Shown piece after piece: positions 50,360 to 59,649 of a DNA stretch of 64,000 nucleotides. The first letter of the stretch is position 1. The number at the start of each line of letters is the position of its first letter. Source of the DNA: Pseudomonas saudimassiliensis. Lineage in GTDB: Bacteria > Pseudomonadota > Gammaproteobacteria > Pseudomonadales > Pseudomonadaceae. The translations under genes and the position numbers were made by a program. The stretch spans positions 1,867,953-1,931,952 of the forward strand of contig NZ_LK391969.1 in the NCBI RefSeq assembly GCF_000939975.1. Reading direction: 5' to 3'. The notes beneath the pieces were generated by a model. It was not told the origin of the DNA. It searched no databases and saw only the letters and a list, made by a program, of their open reading frames with translations.

Positions 50360-51160
50360 ATGACAGATATGCAGCAAGACGCGCTGGAAATTGCCGGCGT
50401 TCGTTACCGTTCCCGTCTTCTGGTCGGTACCGGCAAATACAAGGACATGGACGAAACGCGGGAGGCCATCGAGGCGTCCGGTGCGGAGATTGTCACGGTA
50501 GCCATTCGCCGCACCAATATCGGCCAGAATCCCGGTGAGCCCAACCTGCTCGACGTGATTCCGCCGGATCGTTACACCATCCTGCCGAACACCGCCGGCT
50601 GCTTCACCGCCGAGGACGCTGTGCGCACCTGTCGCCTGGCCCGCGAGCTGCTGGATGGCCGCAACCTGGTCAAGCTGGAAGTGCTGGCCGACCAGAAGAC
50701 CCTGTTCCCCAACGTGGTGGAAACCATCAAGGCCGCCGAAGTGCTGGTCAAGGATGGCTTCGATGTCATGGTCTACACCAGTGACGACCCGATCATCGCC
50801 CGGCAACTGGCGGAGATCGGCTGCGTGGCGGTCATGCCGCTGGCTGGCCTGATCGGGTCGGGCCTGGGCATCTGCAACCCCTACAACCTGCGCATCATCC
50901 TCGAAGAGGCCACCGTGCCGGTGTTGGTGGATGCCGGTGTCGGTACTGCCTCGGATGCCACCATCGCCATGGAGCTGGGCTGTGCCGGGGTGCTGATGAA
51001 CACCGCCATCGCCGGGGCGCAGAAGCCGGTGCTGATGGCCGAGGCCATGAAGCACGCGGTCATCGCAGGTCGCGGCGCCTACCTGGCCGGACGCATGCCG
51101 CGCCGCCTCTACGCTGCTGCCTCCTCACCGCTGGAAGGAACCTTTGTCGGCAATGAATGA
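50360..51160 (+). CDS. thiG: Thiazole synthase ThiG
   Basis: Forms the thiamine thiazole phosphate from 1-deoxy-D-xylulose 5-phosphate, dehydroglycine/glycine imine and ThiS-thiocarboxylate. The 266-residue TIM barrel shows [18 protein letters not shown], the Schiff-base lysine region LVKLEVLAD, and [17 protein letters not shown] near the C-terminus. It is co-transcribed with thiS and overlaps trmB by 8 nt. Homologous order thiS-thiG-trmB is standard in Pseudomonas. Confidence 0.97.
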   Translation: MTDMQQDALEIAGVRYRSRLLVGTGKYKDMDETREAIEASGAEIVTVAIRRTNIGQNPGEPNLLDVIPPDRYTILPNTAGCFTAEDAVRTCRLARELLDGRNLVKLEVLADQKTLFPNVVETIKAAEVLVKDGFDVMVYTSDDPIIARQLAEIGCVAVMPLAGLIGSGLGICNPYNLRIILEEATVPVLVDAGVGTASDATIAMELGCAGVLMNTAIAGAQKPVLMAEAMKHAVIAGRGAYLAGRMPRRLYAAASSPLEGTFVGNE

Positions 51161-51887
51161 GATCAACGATAGCCGGGAAGCGGACGAGCGGGGCGGAGCG
51201 GACGAGGCGCAGCCGCGCCGCACCATCCGCAGTTTCGTCATGCGTGCCGGGCGCATGACCGAGGGTCAGCAGCGTGGCGTCGAAAAGGGCTGGCCGCGGT
51301 TCGGGCTGACCCTGGCCGATGGCCTGCTGGACCTGGATCAGGTATTCGGTCGCCAGGCGCCGCGGACCCTGGAAATCGGCTTCGGCATGGGGCACTCCCT
51401 GCTGGAGATGGCCCAGGCCGCGCCGGAGCAGGATTTTATCGGCATCGAGGTGCACCGCCCGGGTGTGGGAGCGTTGCTCAATGGGCTGCTCAATGCCGGG
51501 CTGGATAATGTGCGGGTGTATGACTGCGACGCCATCGAAGTGCTGAACCAGGCCATCCCCGACGCCAGCCTGGATCGTTTGCTGCTGTTCTTTCCCGACC
51601 CCTGGCACAAGAAGAAGCACAACAAGCGGCGTATCGTGCAGCCGGCCTTTGCCGAGCTGGTGCGGCGCAAGCTGAAGATCGGCGGTGTGCTGCACATGGC
51701 CACCGACTGGGAGCATTACGCCGAGCATATGCTTGAAGTGATGAGCGCAGCGCCCGGTTACCGCAACCAGGCCGCCGATGGCTCCTTTGTTCCTCGTCCG
51801 GAAGAACGCCCGATCACCAAGTTCGAGAGGCGCGGCGAGCGGCTCGGGCACGGGGTCTGGGACCTGAAGTTCGAGCGGGTCGACTGA
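51153..51887 (+). CDS. trmB: tRNA (guanine-N7-)-methyltransferase TrmB
   Basis: Methylates G46 of the tRNA variable loop using SAM. The 244-residue protein has [15 protein letters not shown] (motif I), [14 protein letters not shown], and the diagnostic [20 protein letters not shown]. The start at 51153 overlaps the thiG stop region; a TTG at 51144 is too near the AAGGAA site. It is the last gene of the thiS-thiG-trmB group; a REP doublet follows. Confidence 0.96.
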   Translation: MNEINDSREADERGGADEAQPRRTIRSFVMRAGRMTEGQQRGVEKGWPRFGLTLADGLLDLDQVFGRQAPRTLEIGFGMGHSLLEMAQAAPEQDFIGIEVHRPGVGALLNGLLNAGLDNVRVYDCDAIEVLNQAIPDASLDRLLLFFPDPWHKKKHNKRRIVQPAFAELVRRKLKIGGVLHMATDWEHYAEHMLEVMSAAPGYRNQAADGSFVPRPEERPITKFERRGERLGHGVWDLKFERVD

Positions 51888-51914
51888 ATACGTAGCGCGC
51901 CCGCGCTACGTCCC

Positions 51915-52010
51915 CTGGGAAGGACGAGCACCAGCTCGTCCACCGTGCTGCCCAGGACACTGTCGCTGCTGCGCGGGCCAATAACGACCCGTGATGCTCG
52001 ACGTTCCCAG
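51915..52010. repeat. REPIN: inverted REP-like pair after trmB
   Basis: The left arm (51915-51942) is CTGGGA followed by GGACGAGC-ACCA-GCTCGTCC, nearly identical to the arm at 11611. The right arm (51991-52010) is the inverted diverged copy GTGATGCTCGACGTTCCCAG. As in the other pairs, the CTGGGA tags face outwards. The remainder of the 251-nt gap up to the crotonase gene shows a GTGGAG ribosome site and nothing else assignable. Confidence 0.72.
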
Positions 52011-52138
52011 CAGACTCGACAACCGGCGGGTATCCGCCGCGCCTATGACCCTACATAGCAGTTACCAAGAGTAATGGCCGCCGCCGGCCACGCTACCTAC
52101 ACTGGCTTGCATTCAGAACAACGTCTGTGGAGCCCCTC

Positions 52139-52999
52139 ATGCAATTCGAAACCCTCGATTATCAGGTGCAGGACGGCGTCCTGACCCTGACCCTCAACCG
52201 TCCCGAGCGGATGAACGCCTTCAATGGTCCGATGCGTCGTGAACTGATCGCCGCCTTTGATGCCGCCGATGCCGATGATGCCGTGCGGGTGATCATTGTC
52301 ACCGGTGCCGGCCGGGCCTTCTGCGCCGGTGCGGACCTGGAAAAGGGTGGCGACACCTTCAACCGCCACACCCGCACCGACCAGCCGGAAGGGGCGGACC
52401 TGCGTGACGGCGGCGGGACTGTCTCGCTGCGCATCTATGAATGCACCAAGCCGGTGATCGGCGCCTTCAATGGCGCGGCGGTCGGCGTCGGGGTCACCAT
52501 GACCCTGCCGATGGACATCCGCCTGGCTTCCACCAACGCCAAGTTCGGCTTCGTCTTCGCCCGCCGGGGTATCACCATGGAAGCCTGCTCAAGCTGGTTC
52601 CTGCCCCGTCTGGTCGGCCCGATGCAGGCCGCCGAATGGGTCTATACCGGACGCGTGTTCGGTGCGGAGGAAGCGCTCAAGGGTGGCTTGGTCCGCAGCA
52701 TCCACGAGCCCGACGAGCTGCTGCCGGCGGCCTACGCCCTGGCCCGCGAGATTGCCGACAATACGTCGCCCATGTCGGCGCTGCTCAATCGGCAACTGAT
52801 GTGGCGCATGCTCGGTGCCGACCATCCGATGGAAGCGCACAAGGTCGACTCGCGGGCGATCGCCTTCATGGGCGAGTCCGAGGATGCGAAGGAGGGCGTG
52901 CGTTCCTTCCTGGAGAAACGCGCCCCCGAGTTCAAGCTCAGCCCCAGCCAGGATCAACCGGACTTCTATCCCTGGTGGGACGAGCGGCCCTTCGAGTAA
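52139..52999 (+). CDS. Enoyl-CoA hydratase/isomerase (crotonase) family protein
   Basis: A 286-residue crotonase-fold protein. The oxyanion-hole motifs are GAGRAFCAGADLEKG and GAFNGAAVGVGVTMTLPMD; an active-site glutamate candidate lies in RRGITMEACSSWFLPRL. Likely reaction: hydration or isomerisation of an enoyl-CoA, with the exact substrate unknown. The ATG at 52139 follows GTGGAG; the open frame begins at 52127. It converges with the thioesterase gene, their stop codons adjoining, so both could serve acyl-CoA metabolism without sharing a promoter. Confidence 0.93.
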   Translation: MQFETLDYQVQDGVLTLTLNRPERMNAFNGPMRRELIAAFDAADADDAVRVIIVTGAGRAFCAGADLEKGGDTFNRHTRTDQPEGADLRDGGGTVSLRIYECTKPVIGAFNGAAVGVGVTMTLPMDIRLASTNAKFGFVFARRGITMEACSSWFLPRLVGPMQAAEWVYTGRVFGAEEALKGGLVRSIHEPDELLPAAYALAREIADNTSPMSALLNRQLMWRMLGADHPMEAHKVDSRAIAFMGESEDAKEGVRSFLEKRAPEFKLSPSQDQPDFYPWWDERPFE

Positions 53000-53434
53000 T
53001 CAGCGCTCGACCAGCAAACGCTCCAGCGCCGCACGCTGCTCCGGTGGGATGGGGCAGGCGCGGTTGCTGGCGCGCTCGACAAACACGTGCACGAAGCGCC
53101 CCGCCGCGCAGGCATCGGCAACCCCTGCCTTGAACACCGCCAGCTCGTAATGCACCGAGCTGTTACCCAGCTTCGCCACCCGCACGCCGACTTCGATCAG
53201 CTCGGGAAAGGCCACCGGCGCAAAGTAGTCGCAGCCGGAACTGACCACAAACGCCACCTGCTCCCCCTGGTGGATATCCAGCCCGCCCTCGTTGATCAAC
53301 CAGCTGTTCACTGCGCTGTCGAAGAAGGCGTAGTAGGTGACATTGTTGATATGGCCATAGAGATCATTGTCGTGCCAGCGGGTGGTGATCGGGTGGAGGT
53401 AGGGATAGTCGCTGCGTTGGGGTCGGGTGGTCAT
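53000..53434 (-). CDS. Acyl-CoA thioesterase (4-hydroxybenzoyl-CoA thioesterase type, hotdog fold)
   Basis: A 144-residue hotdog thioesterase of the YbgC/FadM group, cleaving acyl-CoA to acid and CoA. The catalytic loop is TRWHDNDLYGHINNVTYYAFF, with the Asp and Asn-Asn typical of the group (given in full length below 21 residues here), and RFVHVFVER ends the beta sheet. ATG at 53434 gives MTTRPQRSDYPYLHPITTRW; the frame extends to 53578 through GC-rich repeats and a REP copy, which is not coding. The preferred acyl chain is unknown. Confidence 0.92.
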   Translation of the reverse strand: MTTRPQRSDYPYLHPITTRWHDNDLYGHINNVTYYAFFDSAVNSWLINEGGLDIHQGEQVAFVVSSGCDYFAPVAFPELIEVGVRVAKLGNSSVHYELAVFKAGVADACAAGRFVHVFVERASNRACPIPPEQRAALERLLVER

Positions 53435-53465
53435 GTTGCGGTTCTCAGATTCAATGAAGGGCCGA

Positions 53466-53494
53466 TCGCGGCCCGGCCGGTCGCGGCCCGGCCG
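53466..53494 (+). repeat. 15-nt tandem duplication
   Basis: TCGCGGCCCGGCCGG is repeated directly (53466-53480 and 53481-53494, last base differing) just upstream of the thioesterase gene. It is probably slippage in GC-rich DNA. Confidence 0.6.
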
Positions 53495-53541
53495 AATTCC
53501 ATTCCGGCCGGTAGGTCGGCGCCACGCACGGGTATGTTCCC

Positions 53542-53611
53542 CTGGGAGCATCGAGCGATGCGCGGAGTATCCAGGCACGCTAAGGTACGAGCTGGTGCTC
53601 GAACCTCCCAG
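53542..53611. repeat. REPIN: inverted REP-like pair upstream of the thioesterase
   Basis: The left arm at 53542-53565 begins CTGGGAGCATCGAGCGATGC. The right arm at 53586-53611 is TACGAGC-TGGT-GCTCGAACC then TCCCAG, close to the singlet at 17582. The pair has outward CTGGGA tags. It lies in the gap between the thioesterase and the iron-type alcohol dehydrogenase genes, both on the minus strand. Confidence 0.7.
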
Positions 53612-53633
53612 AAACCCCGGCTGATGGATCTAC

Positions 53634-54794
53634 TCAATACGCCTGCCGATAGATCGCCAGTGCATCCGCCTCGGTGATCTCCCGCGGGTTATTCACCAGC
53701 AGCCGCTGTTGCTGCATGGCATCCCTGGCCAGCATCTCCAGGCTGTCTTCCGGTACGCCGGCGTCACGCAGGCGGCTGGGCAGGTTGCAGCGCGGGCTCA
53801 GCTGGGACAGCGCGGTAATCAGTTGGTCCGTCAGGCTGGCCGCATCGCCGGGCTGGCAATCCGGTACCAGCAGCGGCGCCAGTTCCGCGTACAGCGCTTG
53901 CGCCGCGGGGGCGTTGAAAGCGATCACGCTGGGCAGCACCAAGGCGTTGGACAGCCCGTGGGGAATGTGGAAGTGTCCGCCCAGCGGGTAGGCCAGGGCA
54001 TGCACGGCAGCGACCGGCGCGTTGGCGAACGCCTGGCCGGCCAGCAGCGAGCCGAGCAGCATGGCTTGGCGCGCCTGGCGATTGCCACCGTTGTGTACCG
54101 CTTCATCCAGGTTGCCGGCGAGCAGCCGCAGCGCTTCGCGGGCAAGCATATCGGATAGCGGGTTCTTCTTCAGTTTGCTGGTATAGGCTTCGATGGCATG
54201 GACCATGGCGTCGATCCCGGTAGCCGCGGTGACCGCGGGCGGCAGGCCCAGGGTCAGTTCGGCATCCAGCACGGCCAGGTCGGGCAGCAGCAAGGGCGAG
54301 ACTACGCCGGTCTTGGTGGTTTCCCCCGTGGTGATAATGGCGATCTGGGTCACCTCCGAGCCGGTACCGGCGGTGGTGGGCACCTGGATCAGCGGCAGCC
54401 GCGGGCCGCGGGCCTTGTCCACCCCATAGATGTCGGGGAGGCTCTGGTGGCAGTGGGGATGGGCCAGCAGGGCGACCAGCTTGGCCACATCCATGGAACT
54501 GCCCCCGCCGAAGCCGATGATCAGTTGTGCATTCATTGCCTGGGCCTGGTGGGCAGCGGCGAAAACCACGGTTTCCGGCGGATCGGCCAGCACCTGGTCG
54601 AACACCTCGACGCTCATGCCGGTCTCGGCGAAGCCCGGCAATACATCCCCCAGCAGCCCCAGTCGGGTAATGCCGGGGTCGGTGACGATCAACACCCGTT
54701 GCGCATCCCGCTCCCGGCACAGTTGCGCCAGGCGACTGGCGGCGCCGGTTTCGCAGAGGATACGGGCGGTGGTGGCGAAGCTGAAGGATGACAT
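53634..54794 (-). CDS. Iron-containing alcohol dehydrogenase
   Basis: A 386-residue group III (iron-type) alcohol dehydrogenase. NAD(P) binding is shown by FGGGSSMDVAKLVAL near residue 95 and PTTAGTGSEVT near 138. The metal ligands are an aspartate and three histidines, seen as GIDAMVHAIEAYTS and AAVHALAYPLGGHFHIPHG. Likely interconverts primary alcohols and aldehydes; substrate is unknown. ATG at 54794 follows GAGGTGCC; a GTG at 54800 is less likely. It lies between a REPIN and hemW in the same direction as hemW. Confidence 0.93.
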   Translation of the reverse strand: MSSFSFATTARILCETGAASRLAQLCRERDAQRVLIVTDPGITRLGLLGDVLPGFAETGMSVEVFDQVLADPPETVVFAAAHQAQAMNAQLIIGFGGGSSMDVAKLVALLAHPHCHQSLPDIYGVDKARGPRLPLIQVPTTAGTGSEVTQIAIITTGETTKTGVVSPLLLPDLAVLDAELTLGLPPAVTAATGIDAMVHAIEAYTSKLKKNPLSDMLAREALRLLAGNLDEAVHNGGNRQARQAMLLGSLLAGQAFANAPVAAVHALAYPLGGHFHIPHGLSNALVLPSVIAFNAPAAQALYAELAPLLVPDCQPGDAASLTDQLITALSQLSPRCNLPSRLRDAGVPEDSLEMLARDAMQQQRLLVNNPREITEADALAIYRQAY

Positions 54795-55004
54795 GGGCAC
54801 CTCGTGGTCACGGACGAATCAGACTGACCATTTACTCTAGGGGTGCGCACGCTCGGCAGCAAGCGCAAGCGGGACAGATTGGGTGTTGTGAATGCTTACC
54901 CATCGCCGCAGCGCGAAGCCGACAGCCGCTGAGACTGAACCTGCAGGAGCGGCGCCTCGCCGCGGTCGGCGGGCGCCGGAGAATCCCCCAAGTGCCGGCA
55001 AACG

Positions 55005-56153
55005 CTAGAGAAACATCTCCAGAAGATCATTGAGAAACAGTCGGCCCTGCTCGGTGGGCCGCAACTGCTGCTGCCAGGGCTCGAGCAGGCCGCGCTCCAC
55101 GGCCCGGTCGAGCAGGGGCGCGATGGCAGTAAGGGGCTGGCCGGTCCGTTGCTGATACCAGGCACTGGGCACGCCATCGACCAGGCGCAGGGCGTTCATC
55201 AGGAAGTCGAAAGGAATCTCCGCAGCGCCGAGGATCTTGTTGCCGGCGCGGTAGGCCTTGTCGGGGTTCAGGTAATCCTTGGGCTGGCGGGTCTTCCAGT
55301 AGCGCTCGATGCGACCATCGGCATGGGTCAGCTTGCCATGGGCGCCGGCGCCGATGCCGATGAAATCGCCGTACTGCCAGTAGTTGAGATTATGCCGGGC
55401 GCGGCGGTTATCGCGGGCGTAGGCCGAGATCTCGTACTGGGCATAACCGGTCTCGGCCAGGCGCGCCTGGCCGGCTTCCTGGATGTCCCACAGCACCTCG
55501 TCCTCCGGCAGGGTCGGCGGGCGCGAATAGAACACGGTGTTGGGTTCCAGCGTCAGTTGATACCAGGACAGGTGCTCCGGCCCCAGGGCAATGGCCTGAT
55601 TGATATCGGCCAGCGCCTGCTCCAGGGTCTGCTGCGGCAGGCCATGCATCAGGTCCAGGTTGAGGTTGTCGAAGCCCGCCCGGCGCGCCATGTCCACTGC
55701 GGCCAAGGCCTCGCGATCGTCGTGGATACGCCCGAGCGCCTTCAGGTGGGTGGGGTTGAAGCTCTGGATGCCGATCGACAGGCGATTGATGCCGGCGGCG
55801 CGGTAATCATGGAACTTGGCTTGCTCGAAGGTCCCCGGGTTGGCCTCCAGGGTGATCTCGATGTCACTGGCAAAGCGCAGCCGCTGCTGCATGGCTTCCA
55901 GCAGGCGACCAAGGCTGGCCGCGGAGAACAGGCTCGGTGTGCCACCGCCGAAGAAGATCGACACCAGTTCGCGCCCGGCGGTATCCGGCAGATCCTGTTC
56001 CAGATCGGCGATCAGCGCATCGATGTACTCGGCTTCCGGCAGGCCGCTGTCGAAGGTGTGCGAATTGAAGTCGCAGTACGGGCATTTGCGCACGCACCAG
56101 GGGATATGCACATAGGCCGCCAGCGGCGGCAATGATGCTTGTAGCTGTTTCAC
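55005..56153 (-). CDS. hemW: HemW, heme chaperone (radical SAM)
   Basis: HemW binds heme and inserts it into respiratory proteins; it was long annotated as an oxygen-independent coproporphyrinogen oxidase. The 382-residue protein has the radical SAM cluster CVRKCPYC near residue 20, [11 protein letters not shown], and the HemW signature HNxxYW ([10 protein letters not shown]) with the C-terminal domain. It lacks the fourth cysteine of HemN. Its start overlaps the rdgB stop by 4 nt, so both belong to the rdgB-hemW unit. Confidence 0.95.
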   Translation of the reverse strand: MKQLQASLPPLAAYVHIPWCVRKCPYCDFNSHTFDSGLPEAEYIDALIADLEQDLPDTAGRELVSIFFGGGTPSLFSAASLGRLLEAMQQRLRFASDIEITLEANPGTFEQAKFHDYRAAGINRLSIGIQSFNPTHLKALGRIHDDREALAAVDMARRAGFDNLNLDLMHGLPQQTLEQALADINQAIALGPEHLSWYQLTLEPNTVFYSRPPTLPEDEVLWDIQEAGQARLAETGYAQYEISAYARDNRRARHNLNYWQYGDFIGIGAGAHGKLTHADGRIERYWKTRQPKDYLNPDKAYRAGNKILGAAEIPFDFLMNALRLVDGVPSAWYQQRTGQPLTAIAPLLDRAVERGLLEPWQQQLRPTEQGRLFLNDLLEMFL

Positions 56154-56758
56154 ACCAACCCCAACCGCTGGCGCAGCACTGCCATGGCCCGGGCGCGGTG
56201 GCTCAGCTGGTTCTTCTGCTCGGCGGGCAGCTCGGCGCTGGAGACGCCCAGCTCCGGTACCAGGAACAGCGGGTCGTAACCGAAGCCATGCTCGCCCTGC
56301 GCGGCATGCAGGATGCGCCCTTCCCAGGCGCCCTCGCAGATGATCGGGACCGGATCGTCGGCATGGCGCACCAGCGCCAGGGCGCAGATGAAGCGCGCGC
56401 CGCGCTGCTCGTCCGGCACATCCTGCAAGGCGGCCAGCAGCTTGGCATTATTGGCGGCATCACCCTGGCCGTCGGCATACCGGGCCGAGTAGATGCCGGG
56501 GGCGCCACCCAGGGCGTCCACCGCCAGCCCCGAATCATCGGCCAGCGCTGGCAGGCCCGAGGCGCGCGCCGCGTGGCGGGCCTTGAGAATGGCATTCTCG
56601 ATAAAACTCAGGCCGGTTTCCTCGGCCTCTTCGCTGATGAAGTCACGCTGCGGCAATACCTCGATATGGCTGCCGAGCATGGCCTGCAGCTCCTTGAGCT
56701 TGCCGGCATTGTTGCTGGCCAGCACCAGGCGCGCGAATGGCATTGTGCGGTCACTCAT
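56150..56758 (-). CDS. rdgB: RdgB, non-canonical purine NTP pyrophosphatase
   Basis: Removes ITP, dITP and XTP from the nucleotide pool. The 202-residue protein has the HAM1 signatures [39 protein letters not shown] (shortened: [17 protein letters not shown]) and the C-terminal [14 protein letters not shown]. The start at 56758 (MSDRTMPF) overlaps the DUF4426 stop by 8 nt; ATG at 56743 (MPFARLV) is a good alternative. It is followed by hemW with a 4-nt overlap. Confidence 0.95.
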   Translation of the reverse strand: MSDRTMPFARLVLASNNAGKLKELQAMLGSHIEVLPQRDFISEEAEETGLSFIENAILKARHAARASGLPALADDSGLAVDALGGAPGIYSARYADGQGDAANNAKLLAALQDVPDEQRGARFICALALVRHADDPVPIICEGAWEGRILHAAQGEHGFGYDPLFLVPELGVSSAELPAEQKNQLSHRARAMAVLRQRLGLV

Positions 56759-57200
56759 CGGGATGGAACTCCTGCTGGAAGCGCAGGGTATGCACCGGCG
56801 CGCCCTCATCGGCCTGCACCCGCACCTCGAACTGCAGCAGCCCACGCTGGCCGGCGCTGTAGTTGGCCACAAAATAGATGGCGTCCTGCTCCTGGATGCG
56901 GATGAACTTGAGCGGTGTGGTCTGCTGCAGCAGGTTCTTCACCGTGCCCTCGACCCGCGCATCGACGGCCTGCGCACCCTCGGCGCTGTTGCGCTGCACG
57001 GCGATATTCACCACGCCCTGGCGCGGGCCGCGCTGCAGTCCCGCCGCGGCGGCGATCTCCGGCTGCAGGTAGGAACTGTTGAAGGTGTTGTGGTAGACCA
57101 GCAGGTCGCCGAAGCGCTGTGGACTTTGCGCCGGGCCCGACTGGGCGAAGGCGGTGGCGGAGGCGAGCATCAGCAGGCCGGCAAGCAGGATGGATTTCAT
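56751..57200 (-). CDS. DUF4426 family periplasmic protein
   Basis: A 149-residue protein with a signal peptide ([20 protein letters not shown]) and a beta-rich mature domain; [20 protein letters not shown] and the C-terminal [12 protein letters not shown] are typical of DUF4426. It lies between metW and rdgB in most Pseudomonas. The function is unknown. It has AGGAGC before the ATG, and its stop overlaps the start of rdgB. Confidence 0.92.
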   Translation of the reverse strand: MKSILLAGLLMLASATAFAQSGPAQSPQRFGDLLVYHNTFNSSYLQPEIAAAAGLQRGPRQGVVNIAVQRNSAEGAQAVDARVEGTVKNLLQQTTPLKFIRIQEQDAIYFVANYSAGQRGLLQFEVRVQADEGAPVHTLRFQQEFHPDE

Positions 57201-57212
57201 GGCAGCTCCTTG

Positions 57213-57809
57213 TCAGCGGGTCACGCGGTAGATGGCGACTTCGCCCAGCAGGTTTGGCCACATGGCGCTCAACCTGCTGCTGCGGTGAGTCTGGTCCACT
57301 ACCAGCCGATCGAGGATCCGGACCGAGCGCTCATGGCACAGGTTCTCGAAATCCTTGAAGGTGCAGAAGTGGATGTTGGGCGTGTTGTACCAAGTGTACG
57401 GCATGAACTCGGATACCGGCATGCGACCCTTGGTCCCCAGGTACAGCCGGCAGCGCCAGTGGCCGAAGTTGGGGAAGGTGAGGATGGCCTCGCGGCCGAT
57501 GCGCAGCATGTCTTCGAGGATGCGATCAGGATAGTGCACCGCCTGCAGCGCCTGGGTCATGACCACGGTATCGAAACTCTGGTCTTCGAAGTTGTCCAGG
57601 CCATGGTCGAGGTTCTTGTCGATGACGTTGACGCCCCGGGCGATGCAGGTATTGATATTGTCCGGATCAATCTCCAGGCCGTAGCCGTGTACCTGCCGAT
57701 GGTTCTGCAGGTAGTGCAGCAGTTCGCCCTGGCCACAGCCCAGGTCGAGCACCCGGCTGCCGGGCTGGATCCATTGCTGGATGATCTGCAAGTCTGCGCG
57801 CAGGCTCAT
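57213..57809 (-). CDS. metW: MetW, methionine biosynthesis protein
   Basis: SAM-methyltransferase-like partner of MetX in homoserine acylation. The 198-residue protein has [30 protein letters not shown], and [11 protein letters not shown]-like central residues ([18 protein letters not shown]). No independent methylation target is known; in Pseudomonas it is needed with metX for methionine prototrophy. Its ATG overlaps metX's stop by 4 nt. Confidence 0.95.
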   Translation of the reverse strand: MSLRADLQIIQQWIQPGSRVLDLGCGQGELLHYLQNHRQVHGYGLEIDPDNINTCIARGVNVIDKNLDHGLDNFEDQSFDTVVMTQALQAVHYPDRILEDMLRIGREAILTFPNFGHWRCRLYLGTKGRMPVSEFMPYTWYNTPNIHFCTFKDFENLCHERSVRILDRLVVDQTHRSSRLSAMWPNLLGEVAIYRVTR

Positions 57810-58948
57810 GCGTCCACCTCGATGCGATTCATGTAACTGCTCAGGGCCTGGATATAGCGGGGGATGGGCAGCAGGAAGGCATCATGGCCCTGGGCGGCCT
57901 CGACCTCCACATAGCTGACGTCCTTGCGGGCGGCCAGCAGCGCATTGGCCAGCTCCCGCGAGCGGGCTGGCGAGAACCGCCAATCGGTACTGAAGGAGAT
58001 CACCAGGCTGCGCGCGGTGACCGGCTCCAGCGCCTTGGCCAGATCGTCGCCATGGGCGCGGGCCGGATCATAGTAGTCCAGCGCCTTGGTCATCAACAGG
58101 TAGGTATTGGCGTCGAAGCGCTCGGAAAATTCCTGGCCCTGGTAGCGCAGGTAGCTCTCGACCTGGAATTCCACGGTACTGATGTCGTAGTTGAGCCGTT
58201 CGCTGCGCAGTTCCCGGCCGAATTTCTGGCCCATGGCGTCATCGGACAGGTAGGTGATATGGCCGACCATGCGCGCCAGCCCCAGGCCGCGCTTGGGGAT
58301 GACGCCAAAGGCGGCGTAGTCGCCGGCATGGAAATCCGGGTCGGTGACGATCGCCTGGCGGGCCACCTCGTTGAAGGCGATATTCTGTGCCGACAGCTTG
58401 GATGCGGTGGCGATCGCCACGCAGTGACGTACCCGGTCGGGATAGTGGATCGCCCACTGCAGCGCCTGCATGCCGCCCAAGCTGCCCCCCACGACCGCGG
58501 CCCAGCACTGGATACCCAGGAGGTCGGCGAGCCGGGCCTGACTGTTGACCCAGTCCTCGACCACGATCATCGGGAAGCTGCCACCGTAGGTCTTGCCGGT
58601 CTCCGGGTCGATGCTGGAGGGCCCGGTGGAGCCGTGGCAGCCGCCGAGATTGTTCAGGCTGACCACAAAGAAGCGGTTGGTGTCGATGGCCTTGCCGGGG
58701 CCGATGCAGGCATCCCACCAGCCGGGCTTGCGGTCATCTTCGCTGTGATAGCCGGCGGCATGGTGGTGACCGGACAGCGCATGGCAAATCAGCACCGCGT
58801 TGCTGGCGCTGGCGTTCAGCTGCCCGTAGGTTTCATAGACCAGTTCATATTCCGGCAGGCTGCGCCCGCACGCCAGGGGCAGGGGCTCGGTAAATACGTG
58901 GCGCTGCGGCGAGACCAGGCCGACGGAATCAGCGGGGAATCTGGACAT
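57806..58948 (-). CDS. metX: MetX, homoserine O-acyltransferase
   Basis: Activates homoserine with an acyl-CoA in methionine synthesis (O-succinyl in Pseudomonas by family knowledge). The 380-residue alpha/beta hydrolase-fold protein keeps the catalytic Ser in [14 protein letters not shown], the Asp in [11 protein letters not shown], and the His in [24 protein letters not shown] and [13 protein letters not shown] are also conserved. A conspicuous 19-bp imperfect hairpin lies 51 nt upstream of the ATG. It forms an operon with metW. Confidence 0.97.
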   Translation of the reverse strand: MSRFPADSVGLVSPQRHVFTEPLPLACGRSLPEYELVYETYGQLNASASNAVLICHALSGHHHAAGYHSEDDRKPGWWDACIGPGKAIDTNRFFVVSLNNLGGCHGSTGPSSIDPETGKTYGGSFPMIVVEDWVNSQARLADLLGIQCWAAVVGGSLGGMQALQWAIHYPDRVRHCVAIATASKLSAQNIAFNEVARQAIVTDPDFHAGDYAAFGVIPKRGLGLARMVGHITYLSDDAMGQKFGRELRSERLNYDISTVEFQVESYLRYQGQEFSERFDANTYLLMTKALDYYDPARAHGDDLAKALEPVTARSLVISFSTDWRFSPARSRELANALLAARKDVSYVEVEAAQGHDAFLLPIPRYIQALSSYMNRIEVDA

Positions 58949-58999
58949 GGGCGTTTCTACTTTCCTGTATGAATGGAGCTGGTGCGAACTTCAGGCCTC

Positions 59000-59045
59000 G
59001 GCGGCGAGCGCGACGCAGGCTGTACGCTGCGTCACGCTTGCTGCC
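59000..59045. other. Long imperfect hairpin between yggT and metX
   Basis: The arms 59000-59018 and 59027-59045 are complementary over 19 positions with three exceptions (two of them G-U in one strand) and an 8-nt loop. It begins 4 nt after the yggT stop and lies 51 nt before the metX start, in the gap of about 100 nt. There is no U-tract, so it is not a textbook terminator. It may be a metX leader element, or an end-protecting structure of the yggT message. Confidence 0.55.
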
Positions 59046-59049
59046 GGGT

Positions 59050-59640
59050 TCAGAGGGCCAGGGTAAGGCCCCGCGGCATGCCCGTGGCCATGGCCAGGTT
59101 GGTTACTACCAGCATATCCAGCAGATTCAAGGCAATGAAGGCGAAAATCGGTGACAGGTCCAGCCCGCCCATCGAGGGCAGGATGCGGCGAATCGGCGCC
59201 AGCACCGGCTCACACAGCTGGTACACCAGTACCGCGGCGGGGTTGTGGCTGTGCGGGGCCACCCAGGACAGGATCACGCTGATGATCAGGGCAAAGAAGA
59301 AGATCTTCAGGAACAGGGCGGTCACCCCCACCAGCGCCCACACCAGCAGCTGCAATATGGCGGGCAGGGCATAGCCCATCAACTTGATGATGATCGCCAT
59401 GACCACCGCCTGGACGATCAGCGCCAGCACCAGCGAGGCGAAGTCTACCCCGGCAAAGCCCGGGATGACCCGGCGCAGCGGGCGCAGCAGGGGCTGGGTC
59501 GCACGCACGATGAACTGTGACAGCGGGTTGTAGAAGTCGGCCCGCACCAGCTGCAGGATGAAACGCAGCAGGACGATCAACAGGTAGAGGCTGCCCAGTG
59601 TCTGCACTATATAGATGGCGGCCATATTCAATCCGGTCAT
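59050..59640 (-). CDS. YggT family membrane protein
   Basis: A 196-residue membrane protein with two YggT repeats, each with two helices. Segments LYLLIVLLRFILQLVRADFYNPLSQFI and VISVILSWVAPHSHNPAAVL show the repeated NP and W/F features. Family members affect osmotic stress and resistance but have no defined reaction. The order proC-yggT-metX matches Pseudomonas. GAGGAACCTCC precedes the ATG at 59640; it follows proC by 9 nt. Confidence 0.94.
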   Translation of the reverse strand: MTGLNMAAIYIVQTLGSLYLLIVLLRFILQLVRADFYNPLSQFIVRATQPLLRPLRRVIPGFAGVDFASLVLALIVQAVVMAIIIKLMGYALPAILQLLVWALVGVTALFLKIFFFALIISVILSWVAPHSHNPAAVLVYQLCEPVLAPIRRILPSMGGLDLSPIFAFIALNLLDMLVVTNLAMATGMPRGLTLAL

Positions 59641-59649
59641 GGAGGTTCC

